A DNA stretch of 29,922 nt from a virus: the IMG/VR virus record IMGVR_UViG_3300010354_000397, positions 1-29,922 of that record, one strand, 5' to 3'. Under the pieces are notes generated by a model. That model did not search any database and was not told the origin of the DNA. It saw only the letters and a program-made list of their open reading frames with translations. Made by a program: the position numbers and the translations under genes. The stretch's first letter is position 1. Each line of letters opens with the position of its first letter. Shown here piece after piece: positions 8,062-16,700 of this stretch.

Positions 8062-8568
8062 ATGCCAAGAAAGAAAAAAGATGCAAATATAGCTCAACTA
8101 CCGCCAGATTCTCCACCGCCTCCACTTTTTCTTGGTGAAAAAGAGAGAAATCTAGTAAAACAAATTAATGACGAGATAATAGAACGTGTTATCGGTCAAA
8201 CAATAGTATATTATCCAATTGATAGAGATACAACGAGCTACCATCCAGTATATGGCGAGGCAGTTCAAAAAACATTCCTTGCTCCAATAAAAGTTCAAGC
8301 TCTTATTGAGTGGGAAGGATCAAAAACTTCAACTGAGGTTTTTGGTATTGATCGTGTTACTTCTATAACAGTAAATTTTCACAGAAGAAGATTAACGGAA
8401 GATCAAAATCTTTTTGTTAGAGAGGGCGATTTTGTTGCTTACGGCGACACTTTTTATGAAATAGTTACTTTAAATGAAGCCAAAAGATTGTTCGGCCAAA
8501 TAGACCATAAATTTGAAATTATTGCAAAATGTATTAAAGCAAGGGAATCTGTTTTTAATTCAAAGTAA
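8062..8568 (+). CDS. Putative head-tail connector (head closure or neck) protein
   Basis: A 168-residue protein starting three bases after the previous stop, with GGATAA as a weak ribosome site inside the preceding gene end. After a basic, Pro-rich N-terminus (residues 1-25), the core is beta-rich: IGQTIVYYPID, an FGIDRVTSITVNFHRR strand pair, and EGDFVAYGDTFYEIVTL. The last pattern (a strand, then GD-F-x-YG and YEI) is common in small head-closure and stopper proteins of tailed phages. It is translationally coupled to the neck gene upstream and precedes the sheath. The family was not identified with certainty. Confidence 0.5.
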   Translation: MPRKKKDANIAQLPPDSPPPPLFLGEKERNLVKQINDEIIERVIGQTIVYYPIDRDTTSYHPVYGEAVQKTFLAPIKVQALIEWEGSKTSTEVFGIDRVTSITVNFHRRRLTEDQNLFVREGDFVAYGDTFYEIVTLNEAKRLFGQIDHKFEIIAKCIKARESVFNSK

Positions 8569-8592
8569 AATGACATTTCAAAGGGTGGTCTA

Positions 8593-8601
8593 CTATTTAT
8601 A
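8593..8601 (+). promoter_or_regulatory. Candidate late promoter element (CTATTTATA)
   Basis: CTATTTATA, followed by an A/T-rich run, lies 47 bases upstream of the tail sheath ATG in one of the longer intergenic gaps. It matches the copies before the scaffold and head genes. Confidence 0.45.
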
Positions 8602-8647
8602 ATAAATAAAAATTCTTTTATTTCAGGCTCCCAAGGAGAAATAGATA

Positions 8648-11467
8648 ATGCCAATTGATAAATTTAGATTTGTAAGTCCTGGTGTTCAAGTTCAAGAAAT
8701 TGATAATTCACAAATTCCTAGACTACCAGATGCAATCGGTCCAGTAATTATTGGACGTTCTTTACGCGGACCAGTTATGCGTCCAGTAAAGGTTAATTCT
8801 TTCTCAGATTTCGTAGAAGTTTTCGGTGAACCAGTTGCTGGTGGTATTGGTGGCGATGTTTGGAGAGAGGGAAATAAAACCGCTCCAACATATGCTGCTT
8901 ATGCTGCACAAGCTTATTTAAGAAACTCTTCACCAGTTACATTTGTACGCTTGGCTGGTTATAAAAATCCAGATTCTGGAGAAACAGCTGCTGCTGGTGC
9001 TGCTGGTTGGTCAACACAAAACGCTTATGGCTTGTTTGTTATGCCAATTTCACAAAGCGCAGCAAATGTTTTCGCAACTGACGGCAAAGTTACTGCATCG
9101 CTTGCTGCCGTTGTTTATACTAATGGTGTTGCTGACTACGGTCTAACTGGAAAGCCATTAAGCGGAGCATTAGAAACAATTTCCGCTCAAAAAGGTAAAT
9201 GGGTCCGCGCCAATGGACCAAACTTAGAATTTAAATTAAGTGTTCACGATAATACTGTCGGTGGTGCATCACTAAAAACAGTCAATTTTGACACAAATTC
9301 AAAAAATTATATTAGAACAGCTTTAAACACAAATCCAGTATTTACAAATGATAAAATTGTTGAAGCCAAAGAAGATTATTTCTTAGGTGAAACATTTAGA
9401 ACTTGGGTAGAAGAAAATATACCAAGCTTTACTGGTTCACAAAATTTTGCTGGTATTCTTCTAAGATTGGATAATAATACAGTAGATTTTGCTAATCATT
9501 TAGTTGAAGCAGAAGATGCTTCAAGCGGTTGGGTTGTAAGCCAACACAAAGGAACTGGTTCAGCGTTTGTAAAAGATGGAACAACTGGCGAATACCCAGT
9601 TCAAAAATTGTTTAAATTTGTTGGTTTAACAGAAGGCGAATGGAATAGCCAAAATGTTAAAATTTCAATTGAAGACATTAAAGAGCCACCAAATGAATAT
9701 GTAAAATATGGTTCGTTTACAGTTTCCGTCAGAAAATTAGATGATAATGATTTAACACCTCAATATCTAGAAAGATTCACAAATGTTTCTCTAGATCCTT
9801 CATCTGAAAGCTTTATTGCTAAAGCAATTGGTGATAAATATACAGAATGGAACTATGAAAAACAATTGTTTGAAGAATATGGAACATATGATAATAAATC
9901 AAAATTTATTCGTGTAGAAATGAACCAAGATGTAGAAAATGGTTTAGTTGATACAGACTTAGTGCCATTTGGTTTCTATGGACCAGCTCAATTACCAGAA
10001 GTCGCTGTTTCTGGAAATAACTCTGAAGTTGCAGCTGGAGTTACTGGCTTCTTCTACGATACTGCGGTATCAGGCAACTCTTTGTTTACTGCAAGCTTTG
10101 CTTTGCCAACATTACCATTACTAGAAAGCGCCTCACAAACCCCAGTTCCTGGTTTATCTTCTATTTATTGGGGCCTAAAGACAAACTACGGTACAGTTAA
10201 AAAACACAATAAAGATTTGGTTGATTATTTAAGACCATATCCAAAAAGCTGGTCAGTTACAAAACCATCTTTCTTATTTACATTAGATGACGTAAGTGGT
10301 TCTGTCAGCGGTTCAACCTTAGTTGCCTCTGGTGGTGCTTATTGGGCAGAAGGTAATAGAGCTTCTGGTAAATCATTAACTAGCTATAATGGCAATCTAT
10401 TAACATCATCAAACGGATCAAGATTGGTTTTGTCAACTTTCAATAAGTTTACAATGCCATTGGTTAACGGATCAGACGGTGTAGATATTACAGAAAAAGA
10501 TCCATTCAACAGAAGAGTTCTAGCTGATGAAACACAACTAACAAGCTATGCATACAACAGCCTAAAAGTAGCGGTTGAATCAATTGCAGACCCAGAAGTT
10601 GTTGAAATGAATCTTGCAACAATTCCAGGTGTTGATAACGAAGCAATCACGGGAATGTTGCTTGATAAATGTGAAGCTCGCGGTGACGCATTAGCAATTA
10701 TCGATCTAAAGGGCGATTACGTCCCAGAAGAAGGTAAAGAATCAGCTACTACAAAAGCTTCTGCTCGTAAGCCAGTTGTAGCTGATGCAATTGCAAATCT
10801 AAAGAACCGTGCAATTAATAGTAGCTATGGTTGTGCATTTTTCCCATGGGTACTAGTTCGCGACAACTTAAACAACAATACTGTTTGGGTTCCACCATCA
10901 GTTGCTGCTTTAGGAACATTCTCAAGTTCACAACGCAGAACAGAATTATGGTTTGCTCCAGCAGGATTTAATCGCGGTGGATTAACAGAAGGTTCAGCAG
11001 GATTACCAGTTCTACAAACTGCTCTAAGATTATCTTCAAAAGATCGTGATGCTCTATACGAAGCAAACATCAATCCAATTGCAACATTCCCAAGTGAAGG
11101 AATTGTTATCTTTGGACAAAAGACACTACAAGTAACTCCAAGTGCATTGGATCGCATCAATGTTCGCCGTTTGATGATTTACTTGAAGAAAGAAATTAGC
11201 AGATTTGCTTCGGGCGTATTGTTTGATCCAAATATCCAAACAACTTGGAAGGGCTTTACTAATTTAGCAGAGCCATTCCTAGCGAGTGTTAAATCAAGAT
11301 TTGGTTTGAGCGATTATAGACTAATCTTAGACGAAACAACAACAACGCCAGAACTTGTTGATCGTAACATTGTATATGCTAAGATTCTATTGAAGCCAAC
11401 ACGCGCAATTGAATTTATTGCAATTGATTTCGTGATTACGAATACTGGTGCATCATTTAACGATTAA
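8648..11467 (+). CDS. Tail sheath protein, gp18-like
   Basis: A 939-residue contractile tail sheath subunit. The N-terminus (FVSPGVQVQEIDNSQIP) and the following IGPVIIGRSLRGP are the hallmark opening of sheath proteins, and YAAYAAQAYLRNSSPVTFVR belongs to the first conserved domain. The conserved C-terminal domain spans about residues 690-939 and includes the ATFPSEGIVIFGQKTL segment, then RRLMIYLKKEI, FDPNIQTTWKGF, and a final strand used for subunit linkage. It is much longer than T4 gp18 (659 residues); the extra length lies in the middle (about residues 120-640), as expected for surface-exposed insertions. The ribosome site is AAGGAGA. The gene is followed by a 13-bp hairpin before the tube gene. 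Confidence 0.93.
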   Translation: MPIDKFRFVSPGVQVQEIDNSQIPRLPDAIGPVIIGRSLRGPVMRPVKVNSFSDFVEVFGEPVAGGIGGDVWREGNKTAPTYAAYAAQAYLRNSSPVTFVRLAGYKNPDSGETAAAGAAGWSTQNAYGLFVMPISQSAANVFATDGKVTASLAAVVYTNGVADYGLTGKPLSGALETISAQKGKWVRANGPNLEFKLSVHDNTVGGASLKTVNFDTNSKNYIRTALNTNPVFTNDKIVEAKEDYFLGETFRTWVEENIPSFTGSQNFAGILLRLDNNTVDFANHLVEAEDASSGWVVSQHKGTGSAFVKDGTTGEYPVQKLFKFVGLTEGEWNSQNVKISIEDIKEPPNEYVKYGSFTVSVRKLDDNDLTPQYLERFTNVSLDPSSESFIAKAIGDKYTEWNYEKQLFEEYGTYDNKSKFIRVEMNQDVENGLVDTDLVPFGFYGPAQLPEVAVSGNNSEVAAGVTGFFYDTAVSGNSLFTASFALPTLPLLESASQTPVPGLSSIYWGLKTNYGTVKKHNKDLVDYLRPYPKSWSVTKPSFLFTLDDVSGSVSGSTLVASGGAYWAEGNRASGKSLTSYNGNLLTSSNGSRLVLSTFNKFTMPLVNGSDGVDITEKDPFNRRVLADETQLTSYAYNSLKVAVESIADPEVVEMNLATIPGVDNEAITGMLLDKCEARGDALAIIDLKGDYVPEEGKESATTKASARKPVVADAIANLKNRAINSSYGCAFFPWVLVRDNLNNNTVWVPPSVAALGTFSSSQRRTELWFAPAGFNRGGLTEGSAGLPVLQTALRLSSKDRDALYEANINPIATFPSEGIVIFGQKTLQVTPSALDRINVRRLMIYLKKEISRFASGVLFDPNIQTTWKGFTNLAEPFLASVKSRFGLSDYRLILDETTTTPELVDRNIVYAKILLKPTRAIEFIAIDFVITNTGASFND

Positions 11468-11480
11468 AAAAGAAAAAATT

Positions 11481-11516
11481 AATTTGGGTACTATGTAAAA
11501 GTAGTACCCAAATTTT
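11481..11516 (+). terminator. Perfect 13-bp hairpin between sheath and tube genes
   Basis: AATTTGGGTACTA (11481-11493) pairs without mismatch with TAGTACCCAAATT (11502-11514) around an eight-base loop. Only two further T follow before the tube ribosome site AGGAG, so it could be a weak terminator, an mRNA-stabilising stem for the abundant tube message, or a processing site. Confidence 0.6.
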
Positions 11517-11530
11517 AGGAGAATAAAAAT

Positions 11531-12115
11531 ATGGCATTTTGGAGTCAAGTTGGATCAGAGCCTATCAGACAACATAGATGGTATGTAGATTTTGGGTCTG
11601 GTAAAAATTTACAAGACATGGTTTTTGCTTTAAAAAAAGTAAGTAGACCAAAAGCAAAAATTGGTTCTGTACAACATAAATATTTAAATCATTTTTTCAA
11701 TTACCCAGGTAGATTAGAGTGGGAAGATATTAGCATGAGTTTTGCTGCGGTTACGCAACCAAATGCTTCTAAAAAATTAATGGCTTTGCTTAAACAGGCT
11801 GGATATGGTGTACCATCGGCGGCGAACGGCGGCGTCGAGCGGTCTACAATTGGAAAAGAAAAATTTGTTAGTGCGCTTGGAGAGTTTGAAATTTTCTGTA
11901 TAGATCCAGACGGTGCAACAAATGAAAAATGGAAAATTCATAGGCCATTTTTTACCTCGGTACAATTTGGTGATTTAGACTACGCCAATGAAGACATTGT
12001 TGAAATTCAAACAACTGTAAAATACGATTGGGCTGAGTTGGCATCTGCAACAGATCCAAATCCTAATGATAAAGCTCCAGGTAATTCTCCAAATGGTAAT
12101 AAAATAGTACCATAA
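11531..12115 (+). CDS. Tail tube protein, gp19-like
   Basis: A 194-residue tube subunit of the T4 gp19 family. It opens with MAFW and EPIRQHRWYVDF, then FALKKVSRP and the YPGRLEWEDISMSF strand, and ends in the FGDLDYANEDIVEIQTTVKY beta pair characteristic of the family. Hexamer rings of this protein form the inner tube ejected through the contracting sheath. The ribosome site TTAGGAG precedes the ATG. A paralogue follows at 12131. Residues 105-115 (NGGVERSTIG) lie in what is probably a surface loop. Confidence 0.9.
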   Translation: MAFWSQVGSEPIRQHRWYVDFGSGKNLQDMVFALKKVSRPKAKIGSVQHKYLNHFFNYPGRLEWEDISMSFAAVTQPNASKKLMALLKQAGYGVPSAANGGVERSTIGKEKFVSALGEFEIFCIDPDGATNEKWKIHRPFFTSVQFGDLDYANEDIVEIQTTVKYDWAELASATDPNPNDKAPGNSPNGNKIVP

Positions 12116-12130
12116 TTATAATATTATATA

Positions 12131-12649
12131 ATGTCTTTTTGGACAGATCCAAAATTTAAAGAACCCCTACGTCAGCATCGTTGGTATTTAAAATTCAACG
12201 ATGCTGATTTAGACGTTTATACGTTTGCATTAAAAGAATGTAAAAAGCCAGAGTATGAAATAAACATAACAGAGCACAGACTATTAACACATACAATAAA
12301 ATTTCCTGGTCTTTTAAAATGGAAGCCAATTGATGTTAAAATAGCTTCTGTTGTTAGCACAAGCGCTGATGGAAAAATAGTTGGTAGTGTAAACGAAACG
12401 GTAGAAAATTTTGTTTCTAAATTTGGTTATAATGATCCAAATTTTAGTCATCAAGAAATACAAAAAAATAATATAGGTGTAAATTTTGAACTTTATCAAA
12501 TAGATGAAGATGGAAAAAGATTAGAACTCTGGTTAATATATAATCCATTAATTGCTAGTGTTACTTATGGTAATCTTAGTTACGAAAATGAAGGAATAAT
12601 GGACGTAAGCTTAAATATTAACTATGATTATGCTAAACTTATAAAATAG
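12131..12649 (+). CDS. Second tail-tube paralogue (gp19-like), probably a minor tube or baseplate-tube protein
   Basis: A 172-residue protein clearly homologous to its upstream neighbour: MSFW and EPLRQHRWYLKF at the start, FALKECKKPEYE, FPGLLKWKPIDVKIASV in the middle, and YGNLSYENEGIMDVSLNINY at the end, all in the same order. The start codon has no Shine-Dalgarno sequence; the 15 bases between the genes are only A and T. That suggests much weaker translation than the main tube. In T4, gp48, gp54 and gp3 are low-copy proteins related to or capping the tube, so a tube initiator or terminator is the likely role. This is an inference. Confidence 0.8.
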   Translation: MSFWTDPKFKEPLRQHRWYLKFNDADLDVYTFALKECKKPEYEINITEHRLLTHTIKFPGLLKWKPIDVKIASVVSTSADGKIVGSVNETVENFVSKFGYNDPNFSHQEIQKNNIGVNFELYQIDEDGKRLELWLIYNPLIASVTYGNLSYENEGIMDVSLNINYDYAKLIK

Positions 12650-12680
12650 TAATAATTTTAAAAAGAAAGCGTAGGTATAT

Positions 12681-13538
12681 ATGAGAAATAATGAAGAACG
12701 TTTTGGAGCAAATCCATTATTGCAAGATGCGTCACCAGTTCAACAAATAATCCAACAACAAATGCAACCTCAAGGAACTCCGCTGGAATTTATGGTTCCA
12801 ACGGAATTTGTTGATTTGCCGTCAAAAGGTAAATTTTATCCTGCTGGACATCCACTAAGAGGCAAGGATACAGTTGAAGTCAAACAAATGACAGCAAAAG
12901 AAGAAGATTTGCTTACGTCAAAAACCCTATTAAAAAAAGGTGTTGTTCTTGACCGACTGATCCAAGCCCTTGTAACAGATAAAACTATAGATACCGACTC
13001 TTTAACGATAGAAGATCGCAACGCTATTATTATCTCAGCAAGAATCGCTGCATACGGCCCAGAATACGCAACATCTGTTACTTGTCCATCATGCACACAA
13101 AAAAGTAAATATGCATTTAATTTATTAGAAAAAGTACCAAAAGAACCAGAAGAAGAAGTTCTTCACCAAATTCATGAAGATGGAACTTTTACTGTTGTTC
13201 TGCCAAAAACAAAATGGACTGTTGTTTGTAGAGCTTTAAGTGGCCGTGATGAAAAAACAATCATGAGTATGACCGAAGCTAAAAAGAAATCTCAAAACGA
13301 CTCAATGTTTTTAGATCAATTAAAATTGATGGTTGTTTCAATTCAGGGAGTTACAGCCAGAAGCACAGTTGACGTAGCGCTATCATCATTACCAGCGGTT
13401 GATTCACGTTTCTTAAGAACCCAATACCAAAAAATTGTTGTGCCATTTGATATGAAACAAAATTTTTCATGTTCACAATGCGAATTTGAAACAATTTTGG
13501 AGGTTCCGCTGACGGCAGACTTTTTTTGGCCTAAATGA
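12681..13538 (+). CDS. Tail assembly chaperone, gp26-like, frame-0 product
   Basis: A 285-residue protein resembling the T4 gp26 baseplate-hub family: after a Gln-rich N-terminus, residues 38-80 read FMVPTEFVDLPSKGKFYP and then VEVKQMTAKEEDLLTS, the family's typical opening. Two CxxC pairs (C135/C138 and C264/C267) could bind zinc. Its position directly before the tape measure is that of tail assembly chaperones, which in many phages are made in two forms by programmed frameshifting. Here the frame ends at TGA 13536, ten bases after a run of seven T, while a second frame stays open to 13710. The start follows AAGAAAGCG and is not strongly marked. Confidence 0.8.
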   Translation: MRNNEERFGANPLLQDASPVQQIIQQQMQPQGTPLEFMVPTEFVDLPSKGKFYPAGHPLRGKDTVEVKQMTAKEEDLLTSKTLLKKGVVLDRLIQALVTDKTIDTDSLTIEDRNAIIISARIAAYGPEYATSVTCPSCTQKSKYAFNLLEKVPKEPEEEVLHQIHEDGTFTVVLPKTKWTVVCRALSGRDEKTIMSMTEAKKKSQNDSMFLDQLKLMVVSIQGVTARSTVDVALSSLPAVDSRFLRTQYQKIVVPFDMKQNFSCSQCEFETILEVPLTADFFWPK

Positions 13539-13710
13539 TGAATATCAACAGGGTGTTTATGAACAATTTTTTTATTTGAAATATTATGGTGGGTTCTCAC
13601 TTTTTGAAAGTTATAACTTACCAGTTGCTCTTAGGAAATGGTTTGTAGAAAAACTAGTAGATCAGTTAAAAGAAGAAAATGATGCAATGAAGAAAGCATC
13701 AAAGAAATAA
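13513..13710 (+). CDS. Frameshift extension of the tail assembly chaperone
   Basis: This frame, +1 (or -2) relative to the gp26-like gene, is open from 13513 to TAA 13710 and has no usable ATG start: the first in-frame ATG is at 13687, and a TTG at 13576 has no ribosome site. Reading across T7 at 13521-13527 gives a protein of 342-343 residues whose last 60 contain YQQGVYEQFFYLKYYGGFS, then YNLPVALRKWFVEKLVDQL and a Lys-rich tail. The LP-x-x-LR-x-W/F-x-x-x-L pattern is typical of post-frameshift domains of tail assembly chaperones. A base error in the T run is the alternative explanation. Confidence 0.65.
   Translation, partial: RQTFFGLNDEYQQGVYEQFFYLKYYGGFSLFESYNLPVALRKWFVEKLVDQLKEENDAMKKASKK
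13518..13538 (+). promoter_or_regulatory. Probable programmed frameshift site (T7 run)
   Basis: The bases GAC-TTT-TTT-TGG-CCT-AAA-TGA in frame 0 include seven consecutive T (13521-13527). A +1 or -2 slip here enters the frame that stays open to 13710. The overlap in which the switch must occur is only 13513-13538. Mu-type -2 and Gram-positive phage +1 shifts at this gene position are known. Confidence 0.6.
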
Positions 13711-13715
13711 TGAAG

Positions 13716-13744
13716 AGAGCGGGTATAAAGCCCGCTCTTTTTTT
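13716..13744 (+). terminator. Intrinsic terminator after the tail assembly chaperone
   Basis: AGAGCGGG (13716-13723) pairs perfectly with CCCGCTCT (13731-13738) around TATAAAG, followed by a run of T to 13744. It begins six bases after the TAA of the frameshift extension, which supports that frame as the true gene end. Confidence 0.92.
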
Positions 13745-13757
13745 ATTCTGTCTCTAA

Positions 13758-13766
13758 TTATTTATT
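13758..13766 (+). promoter_or_regulatory. Candidate late promoter element (TTATTTATT)
   Basis: TTATTTATT lies 23 bases upstream of the tape measure ATG and directly after a terminator. It differs by one base from the CTATTTAT core seen before other virion genes. Confidence 0.35.
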
Positions 13767-13789
13767 GAAGTGTAACTTAGGTAAAATAA

Positions 13790-16700
13790 ATGGCTGATGA
13801 ATCAAAACAGGCGCGTCAAAAGATTGACGAAATAGCTGCAATTACTGGCGATGTAAGAAGAGCAACTGAAACAATTGAAGAGTATCTTAATAGAATTGTG
13901 CCATTAGCTTCTAGCATTTCTTCTATCGATAAACAAAGAGTAGATAATTTAAGAGAACAAGCGAGATTGGCACAATTAGCAGCTGAAACAAGGGAACAAG
14001 AAAAAAAAGATTTAGAGGCAGAGCTCATTTCAGAAAAAGATATTTTAAAACAAGCAGAGCTACAATTACAACTTGAACAACTCAAACTACAAACAATGAA
14101 AGACACGGAGGGCATAACAAGACTTGCCATCGACGCTCAAAAAAATATGATTGAAAATGCGGAGAATCACTTAGAAGCAATTATTAGAACAAACAAACAA
14201 CAAGATGAAATGTTTAGAAAGGTTGATAAAGTAACTGGTGGGTATGCAAGCCAAATAACACAACTATTTGGTATTGGTAGAAATCTTAGTATTCAAGAAG
14301 CTGTGATGGAAAGAATTGGAGATCTTTTCAAACAAGTTCTTTCATCTAATATGGAATTTGCTCAAACTACTGGGCGTATTGCAGAAAGAACTGCAAGTTT
14401 TGGAATTGGATTTGCACAATTTGGTGTTAGTTTTGATAAATTAAATAAATCAGCTATTGAACTTTATACAAGTATGAGTTCATTTTCTGACTTGAACGTA
14501 GAAGTTCAGGAAAGACTAGCAGTTTCTGCAACAAAATTAGGCAATATTGGAATCGCTGCTGGTGTAACTGGTAAAAACTTAGACATCTTAACAAAAGGCT
14601 TAAAGATGTCTTCGGATGAAGCAATTAAAACCAACGAAGAAATTGCTAGAGCAGCAATTGGTGCTGGTATTGCTCCAAGCAAAATGGCAGAAGAGTTTGG
14701 TGCAAATATATCCAAAATTCAACAATATGGTAAACAAGGTATCCAAATTTATATCGACATGCAAAAACAAGCAAAAAGCTTGGGAATGGATTTATCATCA
14801 TTAAACCAAATAGTTGGAGATCAGTTTGATACTTTTGAAAGCTCTGCAAGAGCCGCTGGCCGTTATAACGCTATTTTAGGTGGTAATTTCCTAAATTCAG
14901 TCGAGATGTTAAATGCAACTGAGAGCGAGCGTGTTGTTCTATTAAAGAAATCTTTTGAAGAAAGCGGGAAAAATTTTGATTCGCTATCAAAATATGAGAA
15001 AAAAGCAATTGCAACAAGCCTCGGTATTCAAGACTTAAACGAAGCAAGTAAACTATTTGGCAAAACGTCTACTGAATTAGAGACTGATATGCGTAAGCGT
15101 TCTGCAACCGAAGAAGAGATGGCTAAAGCACAAAGAGAAGCAACGGATGTTATGGAACAATTAAAAAATATATTTAATTTATTGCTTATAGCCGTAAGAC
15201 CAGTTGTAGAAATTTTTAAAATTCTTATTAATGTTGTTGCAATGCTATCAGATGGAATAATGTTTTTACTAAATTTTGCTATTAAACCAATTATAGCGGT
15301 TGGTGAATTTTTTTATGAAATAATAGGAAAAATAGTAGACGCCGTTGGATTATGGAGAATTGCGCTCGGTGTTGTGTCTTATGCTTTAATAGTATACAAC
15401 GTGCAAATGAATGCGGCAATTCTTTCAACTATAAGATTTATAGGGCAAATGATAACTGCGACTATAAATATTATTTCTCTCGCGGCTACACTTACTGTAA
15501 ATGCTGTAGTTGCTTTGTATAGCTATGCTACCACACTGCTAGCCAGTGCAATACCAGCTACGCTTGCATTTATTGCCTCCTTGAGAGCCATGGGTCTTAG
15601 CGGAGTTATCTCCGCTGTTGTTTCTGGTATTGGTGCTATGATAGTTGCCTTTAGAGGCATGAATATTGCCATGCAAAGTGGCGTAATTGGATTAATTATT
15701 CTTTTTGCTTCTGCTCTTTATATGGTTTATGAATGGCTAATAAAACCACATTCACCACCTTTATATATTGCTTTAGGTCTATTGCCACCAATTTTCTTTA
15801 TGATAGGTAGGGCGTCGGATGCTTCTGCTAATTCATTATTAAAAGTTGGAGCAGCGTTCCTAATGATGGGTATCGGCGTTGGTATTGCAGCTTTAGGTTT
15901 GGCTAAATTAGTTGAAGCCTTTAGCCAACTATCTGGCGAACAAGCGCTTGCTGCTCTTGGAGCAGTAATAGCATTAATGGTGATGATGGTAGCGCCATTA
16001 ATTTTGATCACAATAGCTGGCAGCGCAGCTACTATACCTTTATTAGCATTAGGGGCGGCGTTCCTTATGATGGGCGTTGGTATAGGTATTGCAGCAGCTG
16101 GCTTATCTTTATTGGTTACTTCTTTTGGAGTATTAGCAGATCCTAAAGTTTTAGCTGGAATGATTGGTTTTGTTGGTACACTATATGCGCTAGTTCCAGC
16201 GTTAACAACATTAGCCTTACTTTCACCAGCAATATTACTATTATCAGTTGGAGTTAGCGTATTATCGGTATCATTGTTGGTCATGTCTGCCGCTTTTGTA
16301 GTTATTGGAGCTGCAATTACAATAGCATCAGTTGGAATAAAAACAATTATAGAATCGTTTCAAAAATTAACAGATGAAAAAATATTAAAAGGCGGTCTAG
16401 CGTTTGTTGGATTATTATATTTAATGACACCAGCATTATTTGCTCTTTCGGTCGCGTCCCCTGGGATTTTAGTTTTATCAGCCGCATTCTTATTATTATC
16501 TGTCGGTATTGTTGGTATAAGTGCTGGTCTTTTAATAATTTCTGTTGCATTAGAAAAACTAGTAAGTTTCTTAGGACAATTAAAAAATATCGCGGACGGA
16601 CTTCCAACAGCAATGCTAAAATTAGCAGCCTCATTTGGAATTTTAACTATTTCAATGTTAGGAATTATGGCTCTTGGTGCTGCTGGAGCAACTGGATTTG

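Noticed and set aside
13521-13527. Sequencing error in the T7 run as the sole explanation of the split chaperone gene
   Set aside because: Not fully excluded, but gene position before the tape measure and the known use of frameshifting at this locus make a programmed shift more likely.
13536-13580. Short ATG-initiated frame after the chaperone stop (MMNINRVFMNN)
   Set aside because: Only about 14 codons before TGA and in a different frame from the conserved-looking extension.
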